A stretch of 64,000 nucleotides of DNA from Kutzneria viridogrisea. Lineage in GTDB: Bacteria > Actinomycetota > Actinomycetes > Mycobacteriales > Pseudonocardiaceae. Each line of letters opens with the position of its first letter. Positions within the stretch are counted from its first letter, which is position 1. The position numbers were made by a program, and so were the translations under genes. Below the pieces are notes generated by a model. The model was not told the origin of the DNA. It saw only the letters and a list, made by a program, of their open reading frames with translations, and searched no databases. This document shows, one piece after another, positions 27,642-35,088 of this stretch. The stretch is from contig JACJID010000007.1 in assembly GCA_014138725.1 (NCBI GenBank), forward strand, positions 434,001-498,000. The letters run 5' to 3'.

Positions 27642-28511
27642 TCAGATCCACGCGTCGGACCAGTAGGCGGTGAGCTGGGCGGTGCCGCTGGGCGCGGCGG
27701 CGCTGAACGCGATGGGTGTTTGCTGGTACGCGGGCAGTCCGAACCAGGTGGAGCCCGGCCGCAGGGTCGCGCGGCGGTTGGCCCCGCCCAGCGTCACGGT
27801 CCGGGCCGCGACGTCCACCTTGAGCGGCTCGCCCTCGCCGAGGGTCAGGTCGAAGGCCAGTGACCGGCCGGTGGCGGTGTTGGTGATCACCGGGTAGTCG
27901 CAGGGCCCGTAGACCCACCACTGCGGCAGGGAGACCGCCGAGCCCTGGTTGGTCAGCAGCAGCGATCCTCCCGCGCCGCTGCCGAAGTCCAGCGGGAAGT
28001 GCGCTGGGAAGCTCAGTCCAGGTCCCTGCTGGGCCAGTCCGCAGCTGGCCTGGTAGGTCTGCGCGGACAACCGCACCGGGTTGGGCGCGGTCAGTTGCAG
28101 GGACCACTGGAAGGTGGTGCGGGTCCGATCGGCCATCTTCGCCGGACCGGACAACCTCGCCCGCACCTGGCGGGTGAACAGCTGTTCCTGTACCCGCAGC
28201 ACGCCCAGCGTGGTGGCGTCGGCCAGCACGGCGGCCAGCCGGTTCTTGGCCATCTCCCTGGCCTCCCAGCTCGGCGCCAGCGCCACCCCCTCCAGTGTGA
28301 TCACCCGTGGCGCCCGGTAGCCCGGCGCGTCGAACGCCCCGTCGGCCCGCGCCTTGTTGACCAGGTCCAGCCGGATGTCCGGGGTGCTGGACCAGCCCTC
28401 CTCCCTGGTCACCCACCACTCGACCCCGTCGGGGTCCACGGTGTTGCCCGCCCACTGGTCCACGGCGAACACCGGCAGTTGCAGGGGTGTGTACGTCACT
28501 GCTGAGGTCAT
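27642..28511 (-). CDS. distal tail protein (Dit-like)
   Basis: This 289-residue protein starts at ATG 28511 and overlaps the tape-measure stop (ATGA). It shows the siphovirus Dit/'phage tail family' layout: an N-terminal strand-rich ring domain with GAFDAPGYRAPRVITLEG and WEAREMAKNRLAAVLAD, then FQWSLQLTAPNPVRLS, and a C-terminal galectin/CBM-like domain (TFQ..., LTNQGSAVSLPQWWVYGP). It should form the hexameric ring joining the tube to the tip. Confidence 0.8.
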   Translation of the reverse strand: MTSAVTYTPLQLPVFAVDQWAGNTVDPDGVEWWVTREEGWSSTPDIRLDLVNKARADGAFDAPGYRAPRVITLEGVALAPSWEAREMAKNRLAAVLADATTLGVLRVQEQLFTRQVRARLSGPAKMADRTRTTFQWSLQLTAPNPVRLSAQTYQASCGLAQQGPGLSFPAHFPLDFGSGAGGSLLLTNQGSAVSLPQWWVYGPCDYPVITNTATGRSLAFDLTLGEGEPLKVDVAARTVTLGGANRRATLRPGSTWFGLPAYQQTPIAFSAAAPSGTAQLTAYWSDAWI

Positions 28512-30022
28512 CGCTTCCCCGCCCAGGCCACCTCGCGGGCGGTGATCCGCCCGATCTCGTACTCGGACTGCCCCGGCTGCGGGTTGACGTAGACGGCCAC
28601 CTGGCTGCCGCCCGCCGCCTGTGCCGCCGCGCCCAGCGCCCCGACCCGGGCGCCCAGCGCGCCGAACGAGGAGGCCGCCATGCCCGCCAGCGCCGGGATC
28701 GCCACACTGGCCTTGGGCACCGGCACCAGCTTGGACATCGCCTTGTTGACCAGGTCCCCGCTGCCGTCGATGCCCTGCGCGAGGCCCTCCCCGATGTTGT
28801 GCCCGAACTCCGACATCAGCCTGGACGGGGAGGAGATGCCCAGGATGCTCTTGATGGGGCCGGGGATGTGGTCGAGCACGAAGTTCTTGATCGAGTTCAG
28901 CAGCTGGCCCGCCATGGAGCCGATGCCCCGGATCAGCCCCATGATCAGGTCCTTGCCCGCGTTGAACAGCGTGCTGCCGAAGTCGCCCAGCGCGCCGAGC
29001 ACCCGGCCGGGCAGCCCGCCCACCCAGCGCACCACCTCGCCCAGCGCCCCGCTGACCGCGTCCACCGCCCGGCCGAAGGCGTCCTTGATGATCTGCCACA
29101 CCTGGCCGATGCCGTGCACGATGCCGATCACCGTGTTCACCGCGCCGGTGATGATCGCCTTGATCCCGTTCCACACCACCTCGACCACCGTCCGCACCGC
29201 GTTGAACACGGTGGTGATCACGGTCTGGATGAACTGCACGGCGCCCTGCACGATGCCGACGATGGCCGGCCAGACCTTCTGGAACAGGGCCTGTAGGAAG
29301 GTGATCACGCCCTGCACGATGCGCTGGACGGCGGGGAACACGGTGCCGATGATCGTGCTGATGATCGACACCGCGGTTTGGATGATCTTGGAGATGATCG
29401 GCCAGGCAGCGGTGATCACCTTCTCCACGATGCCCATCACGGTGGTGATGACCTTCTGGATGATGGAGAACGCCTTCTCCACCGCCTCGCGCACCTTGCT
29501 GTTGTGCATCACCAGGTTGATCAGCAGCGGCAGGAACTTCTGCACGATCGCGATCACGAAGCCGATCGGGTTGGACCGGAAGGCCACGTTCACGCCCTGC
29601 TGCGCGATCTTCCAGGCGTTGGTGACCTCCTTGAGCGCGCCGAGGGTCCTGGGCAGCTGGGTGAGCTCCTTGCCCATGGCCCCGACCTGCTTCATCGAGG
29701 TCATGGCCTCCTTGCCGATCCTGGCGAGGTCCGGGCCAGCGCTCTTGAGCAGCTGGCCGAAGTCCCGGACGCTGCCCGGCAACTGGCGCAGCGTGCCGAG
29801 CACGACCCGCGAGTCCCGGTCGATGCCCTGCACGGCGGCGGAGGCCTCGCGCAGCCCGGCACCCAACTGCTTGACCTGGGTACCCACCAGTGCGGCGAAG
29901 CTGGACTGGATGCTCTGCGCGGCGCGGTTCATCGTCGCCACGACCTGCTCCTGCACGTTCTGCACCAGGGCCTGGGTCTGCGCCTGGATCTGCGCCGCGG
30001 GATCAGCCGCCGCACCGGCCAC
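28508..30022 (-). CDS. tape measure protein
   Basis: This 504-residue protein starts at GTG 30022 with GAGGGGGTG upstream. It has a coiled-coil N-terminus (residues 1-130), then a long series of hydrophobic Val/Ile-rich helices with repeated IIQ/VV/ITT patterns (VVWNGIKAIITGAVNTVIGIV and similar, about 140-330). A GLPGRVLGALGDFGSTLFNAG segment and the ILGISSPSRLMSEFG motif typical of tape measures follow near residue 395. It is short for the family; at about 0.15 nm per residue it would give a tail near 75 nm, an estimate from general tape-measure rules. It is encoded directly after the chaperone genes, as expected. Confidence 0.88.
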   Translation of the reverse strand: MAGAAADPAAQIQAQTQALVQNVQEQVVATMNRAAQSIQSSFAALVGTQVKQLGAGLREASAAVQGIDRDSRVVLGTLRQLPGSVRDFGQLLKSAGPDLARIGKEAMTSMKQVGAMGKELTQLPRTLGALKEVTNAWKIAQQGVNVAFRSNPIGFVIAIVQKFLPLLINLVMHNSKVREAVEKAFSIIQKVITTVMGIVEKVITAAWPIISKIIQTAVSIISTIIGTVFPAVQRIVQGVITFLQALFQKVWPAIVGIVQGAVQFIQTVITTVFNAVRTVVEVVWNGIKAIITGAVNTVIGIVHGIGQVWQIIKDAFGRAVDAVSGALGEVVRWVGGLPGRVLGALGDFGSTLFNAGKDLIMGLIRGIGSMAGQLLNSIKNFVLDHIPGPIKSILGISSPSRLMSEFGHNIGEGLAQGIDGSGDLVNKAMSKLVPVPKASVAIPALAGMAASSFGALGARVGALGAAAQAAGGSQVAVYVNPQPGQSEYEIGRITAREVAWAGKR

Positions 30023-30133
30023 GGGACACCCCCTCGTTCATCGCTTGGCCACCCGGCCCGCCTCGTTCCGCGACCGCGGCACCGATTTCCGTGCTGGTGA
30101 ACCGCCGCGGGCTGATCACGAGCTCCCCCTGTC

Positions 30134-30810
30134 TCACAGCGTGCTGAAGAAGGCGCCGATCTCCTCCGGGGTGGCGGACCGCTCCCGGTCGGGCACCGGG
30201 TCGATGCCCGGTCGCGGCAGCGGGTCCGGCCGCGGTGGCCGGTCCGCGTCCTCGGCGGAGTTGGCGCTGACGAACAGCCAGTTGCCGATCGCCAGTTGGT
30301 CCACGGCGGCGGCCAGCAGGTGCTCGCCAAGGCCCCACTCGGCCTGGTCCCCGTACAGCTCGCGGACCAGCGCCGACTCCTTGGGCAGGTGCCTGATCAG
30401 CACCAGCAGCCGCCGCGCGGTGAGCCCGCCCCGGTACCGGTCGAGCAGGTCGACCCCGTAGAACCGGAGCAGGTCCGCCTCGATCGCCTCGGCGTGCTCG
30501 GTCAGGAGCCCGTCGAGGCCGACCCTTCCCCCAACGACATGCCGGTGTCCCTGCCGTAGGCCTCCAGCAGCGCCTGGATGTCCTGCACGCTGGTGGCGTG
30601 CCCGCTGAACCGGGTGAACTGCTCCTCGCCCAGCAGCGCGGCCAACAGCCCGTCCAGGTCGGTGGGGTCCAGCTCGGTCAGCGTGCGGACCGTCTGCGTG
30701 GACAGCTCGGTTGGCAGGGTGAACGGTTCGCCGTCCAGCTCGAACTCCCAGGTGCCGCCGACCGCCTCCAGGCGCTGTGCCCGCACCGCGTTGACGTTGT
30801 ACCGCCCCAT
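30134..30810 (-). CDS. tail assembly chaperone GT, product of -1 frameshift
   Basis: The longer chaperone is made when ribosomes slip -1 at GGGGGAA (30532-30526) near the end of the short G gene. After the slip the frame reads R-VGLDGLLTEHAEAIEADLLR and continues through MLIRHLPKESALVRELYGDQ to the stop at 30134. Total about 225 residues: 95 shared plus 130 from the extension. The extension has no ribosome site of its own and its homologous sequence starts right at the slip site. GT products recruit tail-tube protein and bind the tape measure during siphophage tail assembly. Confidence 0.75.
30502..30810 (-). CDS. tail assembly chaperone G (short product)
   Basis: This 102-residue acidic protein (TELDPTDLDGLLAALLGEEQ, SVQDIQALLEAYGRD) is encoded between the major tail protein and the tape measure. 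Size and position fit the lambda gpG/mycobacteriophage gp24-type chaperone. The slippery GGGGGAA lies 7 codons before its stop. It is not a particle component in known systems but keeps the tape measure soluble. Confidence 0.75.
   Translation of the reverse strand: MGRYNVNAVRAQRLEAVGGTWEFELDGEPFTLPTELSTQTVRTLTELDPTDLDGLLAALLGEEQFTRFSGHATSVQDIQALLEAYGRDTGMSLGEGSASTGS
30526..30532 (-). promoter_or_regulatory. programmed -1 frameshift slippery heptamer GGGGGAA
   Basis: In the G frame the codons are TTG GGG GAA GGG. The heptamer G-GGG-GAA is a slip sequence known from actinophage tail chaperone genes. A -1 shift here joins the 0 frame to the frame of the 130-codon extension that has no start of its own. 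Confidence 0.75.
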
Positions 30811-30829
30811 GTCCGCGTTCCTCCCGCGA

Positions 30830-31387
30830 TCAGGCCGAAGCCGGGCTGAGCGTGTTCATCGACCAGGTGGCCAGCGAGCCGCCCGCACCGAGCAGCGCCA
30901 CGAAGGTGACCCCGAGCTTGATCGGCGCGGTGCGCATGATCGCGGTGTCCTCGGTCTCGGTGACCGCCCCGCGCGGGATCACGATGCGGTGCGTCACGGC
31001 GGGCCCGTCGGTGAACTCGATGCCCAGCGCGCGCTCCTGCACGTTGGGCAGGCCGGAGATCACGTAGTTGAGGTTGGTGTCCAGCGAGCCGCCGCCGAAG
31101 AAGAACGGCACGGTGTCCGCGTTGAGCTGCACCAGCTGGAACTTCAGCGACAGGTCGCGCTGGGCGTGCACCAGGCGGACCGGGGCCACCGCCTGCCAGG
31201 TCTCCACCGGGTCGAACTTCTCCTTCTTGACCAGCTTCACCCCGTCCTGCGTGGTGAAGCCGAGGTCGTGCCACGTGGCGCTGTCCCAGCTCTTGGTGAA
31301 GTCGGCCGGTGGCACCGCGTTGACCGCGGCGACCAGGATGCGACCGACACCTGCGATCCGGATCTCGCCGGTGTTCTGCCCTGCCAT
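30830..31387 (-). CDS. major tail (tube) protein
   Basis: This 185-residue beta-rich protein (EIRIAGVGRILVAAVNAVPP, HDLGFTTQDGVKLVKKEKFD, LSLKFQLVQLNADTVPFFFGGG) has the size and strand pattern of siphovirus tube proteins. Its place is right: after the terminator gene and before the chaperone pair. Hexamers of it should stack on the tape measure to form a non-contractile tube. No sheath gene is adjacent. Confidence 0.78.
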   Translation of the reverse strand: MAGQNTGEIRIAGVGRILVAAVNAVPPADFTKSWDSATWHDLGFTTQDGVKLVKKEKFDPVETWQAVAPVRLVHAQRDLSLKFQLVQLNADTVPFFFGGGSLDTNLNYVISGLPNVQERALGIEFTDGPAVTHRIVIPRGAVTETEDTAIMRTAPIKLGVTFVALLGAGGSLATWSMNTLSPASA

Positions 31388-31403
31388 GGCTCCTCCTCGC
31401 GTC

Positions 31404-31832
31404 TCAGGCGCTCTTGTGTCCGATGTGGACGAACAGCCGGTACCTGCTCAGGTAGCGCGGCGCGTCCCCGTGCTTGGTGTCCAGGAACCACTGCGGCCCG
31501 TAGTCCTCGGTGATCCAGCTCACCACCACGCCACCGGCGTGCGCGGCCTGCGTGATCAGCGGCATGACCCCGCGCACCGCGCAGCACAGGTCGTGCGCGG
31601 CGGTCTTGGTCGCGCCGTAGGTGTCCACGCGCAGGAACGCCTGGTCCACCTGCTCGTCCTCGTCGTACCGCCCGCCCACCCTGATCAGGTACACCGCGGG
31701 CGCCTTCGGGTTGCCCGGGAACTCCGGCCCCACCGGCACGCCCTTGAGCTCCGGCCGTCCGGTGAGGTAGGTCGTGACGAGGGCCTCCAGGTTCGGGAAG
31801 GCCAGCGGCCCACCCGTGAACGAGTCCGCCAT
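31404..31832 (-). CDS. tail terminator/completion protein
   Basis: This 142-residue protein (FPNLEALVTTYLTGRPELKG, VPVGPEFPGNPKAPAVYLIR, LRVDTYGATKTAAHDLCCAV) matches the DUF3168/HK97 gp10-type tail-completion layout: an N-terminal helix, an RVGG strand and an alternating helix/strand core. In phages it caps the tube and docks it to the head. Here it is the first structural gene, only 26 nt after the regulator, and no head, portal or terminase gene precedes it. Confidence 0.72.
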   Translation of the reverse strand: MADSFTGGPLAFPNLEALVTTYLTGRPELKGVPVGPEFPGNPKAPAVYLIRVGGRYDEDEQVDQAFLRVDTYGATKTAAHDLCCAVRGVMPLITQAAHAGGVVVSWITEDYGPQWFLDTKHGDAPRYLSRYRLFVHIGHKSA

Positions 31833-31858
31833 GTTCTTCCCCCCGTCGTGCCCGCTGG

Positions 31859-32905
31859 CTACCTCCGACCTTGCCCTGGGCCGGACTCGGCCTGCGCGAC
31901 CTTTCGGTCAGGGCCGAAGTGGGCTGGTGCGGTGGGGTTCGCCCGCAGCAGGGCGGCGCCGATCGGGGTCAGGCCGTGCAGGCTGGTCCGGCCCCGGCGG
32001 CTGGTGCTCAGCAGACCGGCCGCCCGCAGCACCGAGACGTGCTCACTGGCCGAGGACTCGGAGATCGCCGCCAGCCTCGCCAGTTCCCCGGTGGACGCGC
32101 CCTCCCGGGCCAGCAGCAACAGGGTTGCCCTGGTCCGGCCCAGCAGGTGGGTCAGCGATCGGCCGCCGCGCGCCACCGCGGGCCGCGGGCCGCACAGCAG
32201 CCAGTCGGGCCCCCGGTCCACCGGGTAGAGCAGCACCGGAGCGCGCCCGGTGTCGACCACCAGCAGTGGGACCGGCGGTCCGAACACCACCGGGAGCAGT
32301 ACCAATCCGTTGCCGGACAAGTGGACCTCGCGGTCGGCCCCGCCCTCGATGCCCAGCACCGGGTGCCGCCAGTCCAGGTCCGGGGACAGGGTGGCCATCA
32401 GCCCGTCCAGGCCCGCGTTGAGCAGCGTCCGCGCCCGCACGGCCCGGTCCAGGTCCACCCGCGCGGCCACCGTGGACCAGTGCGCCTGCACGGCGTGGGC
32501 GTGGTAATCCCGCATCGCCTGCGCCATGCGCTCCAGTGGGGCGCTGTCACCGTCGCCCAGTGCGCGCAGCAAGCTCGGCGGCGGCCGGTGCTCACGCAGC
32601 ACCAGGTGCGCCGTGGCCGGGGACATGCCGGTCAGCATGAGCGCGGCGTGCTCGACGTCCTGTCCGCGCCCGATGGCGCCGAGTAGACCGGCCGCCGTGC
32701 ACAGCGGCAGGAGGAGTCGTACCAGCGGGGCGTCGGGCATCGCCGCCAGCAGCTCACGGGCCCGCACCCGCCAGTGCCGGAACGGGGCGTGCGCGCTTTT
32801 ACTGTGCAGCACCTGGAGGCTGAACAGCGTCTCGCCAATGGGATCGGGTGCGGCGGCCACTCTGGTCCGCCCGAGGTCCTCCGGTCCGAAGTGCACTGTC
32901 AACAC
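31859..32905 (-). CDS. ArsR-type winged-helix regulator heading the tail operon
   Basis: This protein of about 348 residues has a long N-terminal domain of unknown function (DUF5937-like, my tentative match). A C-terminal ArsR/SmtB winged helix carries LTHLLGRTRATLLLLAREGA, then GELARLAAISESSASEHVSVLRAAGL, and ends in a basic tail. The start is GTG 32905 with GGGGGGA 6 nt upstream. No metal-binding cysteine pair is visible, so it probably senses something other than metal. It is 26 nt upstream of the first tail gene on the same strand, so regulator and tails look like one operon of about 7.8 kb. Confidence 0.82.
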   Translation of the reverse strand: MLTVHFGPEDLGRTRVAAAPDPIGETLFSLQVLHSKSAHAPFRHWRVRARELLAAMPDAPLVRLLLPLCTAAGLLGAIGRGQDVEHAALMLTGMSPATAHLVLREHRPPPSLLRALGDGDSAPLERMAQAMRDYHAHAVQAHWSTVAARVDLDRAVRARTLLNAGLDGLMATLSPDLDWRHPVLGIEGGADREVHLSGNGLVLLPVVFGPPVPLLVVDTGRAPVLLYPVDRGPDWLLCGPRPAVARGGRSLTHLLGRTRATLLLLAREGASTGELARLAAISESSASEHVSVLRAAGLLSTSRRGRTSLHGLTPIGAALLRANPTAPAHFGPDRKVAQAESGPGQGRR

Positions 32906-33043
32906 GGTGTTCCCCCCGGTGTGCGTGCGGGCACGCGGGAGGATCACACCGACCCGAGGAGCGCTCAGCTGACCGCGGGCACGCCGAGACAGGCCTGCCC
33001 CCAGGCCGTCCCAGCGAAGAAATCCCCCCGAATTCCCCCTGGT

Positions 33044-33060
33044 ACCACGGTATCCGTGGT
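33044..33060. promoter_or_regulatory. candidate operator upstream of the tail operon
   Basis: ACCACGG-TAT-CCGTGGT is a perfect 7+3+7 palindrome about 140 bp before the ArsR-type start and 140 bp from the lipase-side stop. It is the only clear palindrome in the 295-bp gap 32906-33200, which otherwise shows no gene. Assignment to this regulator is a guess. Confidence 0.4.
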
Positions 33061-33200
33061 CAATGGCCACGGTACGCCCGCAACCAGTCCCCGATGTGGG
33101 GCCAACACCGGAACACCCGATCGGCTCAGCAGCGCGACTGCTCGACGGCTACGATCGACAGAAGTAAAGTGAGACTCACATCTCTATCGAGACGCGCGTA

Positions 33201-33845
33201 TCACTTCCAGTTGGCGAGCCGGGACTCCAGGGCGGCGAACACGTCAGGCGCGGCACGCAGGCCGGTGTGCGAGCTGCGCACGGCCACGCACTCCGCGTAC
33301 GGGTCCAGGCACAGTCGCCACGGAGCGATGCGGTCGCGCAGGGAGTACAGCGCCAGCGCGGGCAGTCGCGGCGGCAACGGTGCGGCCAGCGCCAACGAGT
33401 TGGCGCGGAAGCACGAGCCGGTCAGGCAGTCGGCGGTGAGCAGCCCGCGCAGCCCGATCGCGGAGAGCCAGGTGAGCCCGCGGGCAAGGCCGACCACGAA
33501 GCGGTTCGCGCCGAGCACGTCGCGCACCGGGCTGCCCAGCATGACCAGCCCACGCACCAACTCGGGTCTGCGCAGCGCGACGAGCCGGGCCAGCGCCCCA
33601 CCCCTGCTGTGCCCGAGCAGCACCACGGGTCCGCCGGTGGCCTCGGCGTGCGCGACCAGTTGGCGTTCGACCAGCGCGACGAGTTCGTCGGTGCAGCCGA
33701 GGTTGCGGCCGATGCTGGCGTGTGCGGGTTCGTAGCCGCAGGAGCGCAGCCAGGCGTCGGTCGGCGCGAAGTAGCCTGGGCCCGAGCCGAATCCGGGCAC
33801 GAGCAGCACACCTCGGGACAAGGGCACCTCCACCACGGCGTTCAC
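33201..33845 (-). CDS. alpha/beta hydrolase, lipase-like
   Basis: This 214-residue hydrolase starts at GTG 33845 and overlaps the BrkB-type gene by 4 nt (GTGA). It has the nucleophile elbow GHSRGG, an oxyanion-region VLLVPGFGSGPG at the N-terminus, an acid in LRDRIAPW and a C-terminal histidine in RSSHTGL. It looks like a triacylglycerol-lipase-type esterase. No signal peptide is visible. Coupling to a membrane protein gene suggests a role at the envelope. Confidence 0.85.
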   Translation of the reverse strand: MNAVVEVPLSRGVLLVPGFGSGPGYFAPTDAWLRSCGYEPAHASIGRNLGCTDELVALVERQLVAHAEATGGPVVLLGHSRGGALARLVALRRPELVRGLVMLGSPVRDVLGANRFVVGLARGLTWLSAIGLRGLLTADCLTGSCFRANSLALAAPLPPRLPALALYSLRDRIAPWRLCLDPYAECVAVRSSHTGLRAAPDVFAALESRLANWK

Positions 33846-34816
33846 TCGGTGCGCGGGAAGCGCACGAGCACCTCTTCTTGCTCGACTTGTTGTTCGGTTT
33901 TCGCGTAGGCCGTGTACGCACGCCGGTCGGCGCTGGTGAACGGCCCGGTGCCGGTGAACGGGGCCAGCAGGCTGCGTGGCCACAGTCGCAGCACCCGCAC
34001 CGCGTTGATCTCGGCGCCGAACACCGCCACGGTGGCACCAACGTACAGCCAGGCCAGCAAACCGAGCACCACACCGAAGGCGCCGTAGGTGGCGCTGGCC
34101 CCGCGCAACTGGTGGCTGACCAGGTAGGTGCCCGCCTCCAGGAACACCTGCCACAACACGGCCGCGAAAGCCGCCCCGGGCCACAGTCCGCGCAGGGCCA
34201 CGTCCACCGCGGCCAGTACCCGGTAGGCCACCAGGAACAGCGCGAAGTTGACGCCGACCGCCAGCGCGGTGGCCCCGCCCCGCACCAGCGGGCTGGTCTC
34301 GGCTCCGACGATGGAGGCAGTGGTGGTCAACGCGGTCAGGCCGGTGGTCAGCAGCACACCGACGCCCAGCGTCACGAGCAGCAGCAGGCTGCGCAGGTAG
34401 AACAGGACGAAGGTGGGGCGCCGCACCCTGGGCACCGCCCACACCTTGTTCAGCACGGTCTGACCGGCACCAGCCACGCCCAGGGCCCCATAGGCGGCCA
34501 CCACGATGCCGACGACCAGACCGAAACCCGAGCCCTCCAGGGAGTGCACGTTGGTGCCGATCTGCTGGCCGATCACCGGGAACTCCCGCAACGCCGAGTG
34601 CAGCACGGCCTGTTGCAGCTCCACGTTGCCCTGCAAGGCAAAGCCGAGCGAGGTCACCAGCAGCAGCAACAGCGGGAAGAGCGAGAGGAACCCGTAGTAC
34701 GCCAGCAGTGCGGCCAGGTAGTAGCCCTGGTCGTCGACGAACTTGTAGACGACGGCCAGCGGCACGGCGGCCCAGGGGTGCCGCCGCTGGAACCGGTCCA
34801 GGCGCGATGCCAGCAC
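33842..34816 (-). CDS. YihY/BrkB-family membrane protein
   Basis: This protein of about 324 residues has six hydrophobic segments and the family signatures LAYYGFLSLFPLLLLL, VVAAYGALGVAGAGQ and GAFGVVLGLLAWLYVGATVAVFGAEIN near the C-terminus. The start at GTG 34816 precedes LASRLDRFQRRHP, where family similarity begins; an ATG at 34927 is possible but adds a non-conserved stretch. It was once called ribonuclease BN in error; the true function is unsettled (transport or envelope). The C-terminal tail after the last helix is charged. It is translationally coupled to the downstream hydrolase. Confidence 0.88.
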   Translation of the reverse strand: MLASRLDRFQRRHPWAAVPLAVVYKFVDDQGYYLAALLAYYGFLSLFPLLLLLVTSLGFALQGNVELQQAVLHSALREFPVIGQQIGTNVHSLEGSGFGLVVGIVVAAYGALGVAGAGQTVLNKVWAVPRVRRPTFVLFYLRSLLLLVTLGVGVLLTTGLTALTTTASIVGAETSPLVRGGATALAVGVNFALFLVAYRVLAAVDVALRGLWPGAAFAAVLWQVFLEAGTYLVSHQLRGASATYGAFGVVLGLLAWLYVGATVAVFGAEINAVRVLRLWPRSLLAPFTGTGPFTSADRRAYTAYAKTEQQVEQEEVLVRFPRTE

Positions 34817-35088
34817 GCGCCCCGGGTACCCGGGGCCACAACCTGGCAAAACGCAAGCCCTGGTTCCCCTTTTGGCGGGGACACTCCTTGACAGCACCCC
34901 GACATGTCCGTTTCCGGTCGGCCGCACGGTTTACTGAATCGATCCACACCCGAACACCCAGGGCGTTGTAGCCCATTCGGATGGCGAGGTCACGAGGTTA
35001 CGAATGGGCCACAGGCTTGCTATGGTTGAACTGGGAGTTGATTGCTGGGGAAAACTTCCACAGGCTGAATCGACCATGGGGGGTCGAA

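Noticed and set aside
25085-31832. Contractile injection system (eCIS) or R-type pyocin
   Set aside because: No sheath, spike, AAA+ ATPase or contractile baseplate genes are present; the G/GT chaperone arrangement is of the long flexible-tail type.
25085-32905. Complete prophage
   Set aside because: No integrase, terminase, portal, capsid or lysis genes and no flanking tRNA or direct-repeat attachment site in the window.
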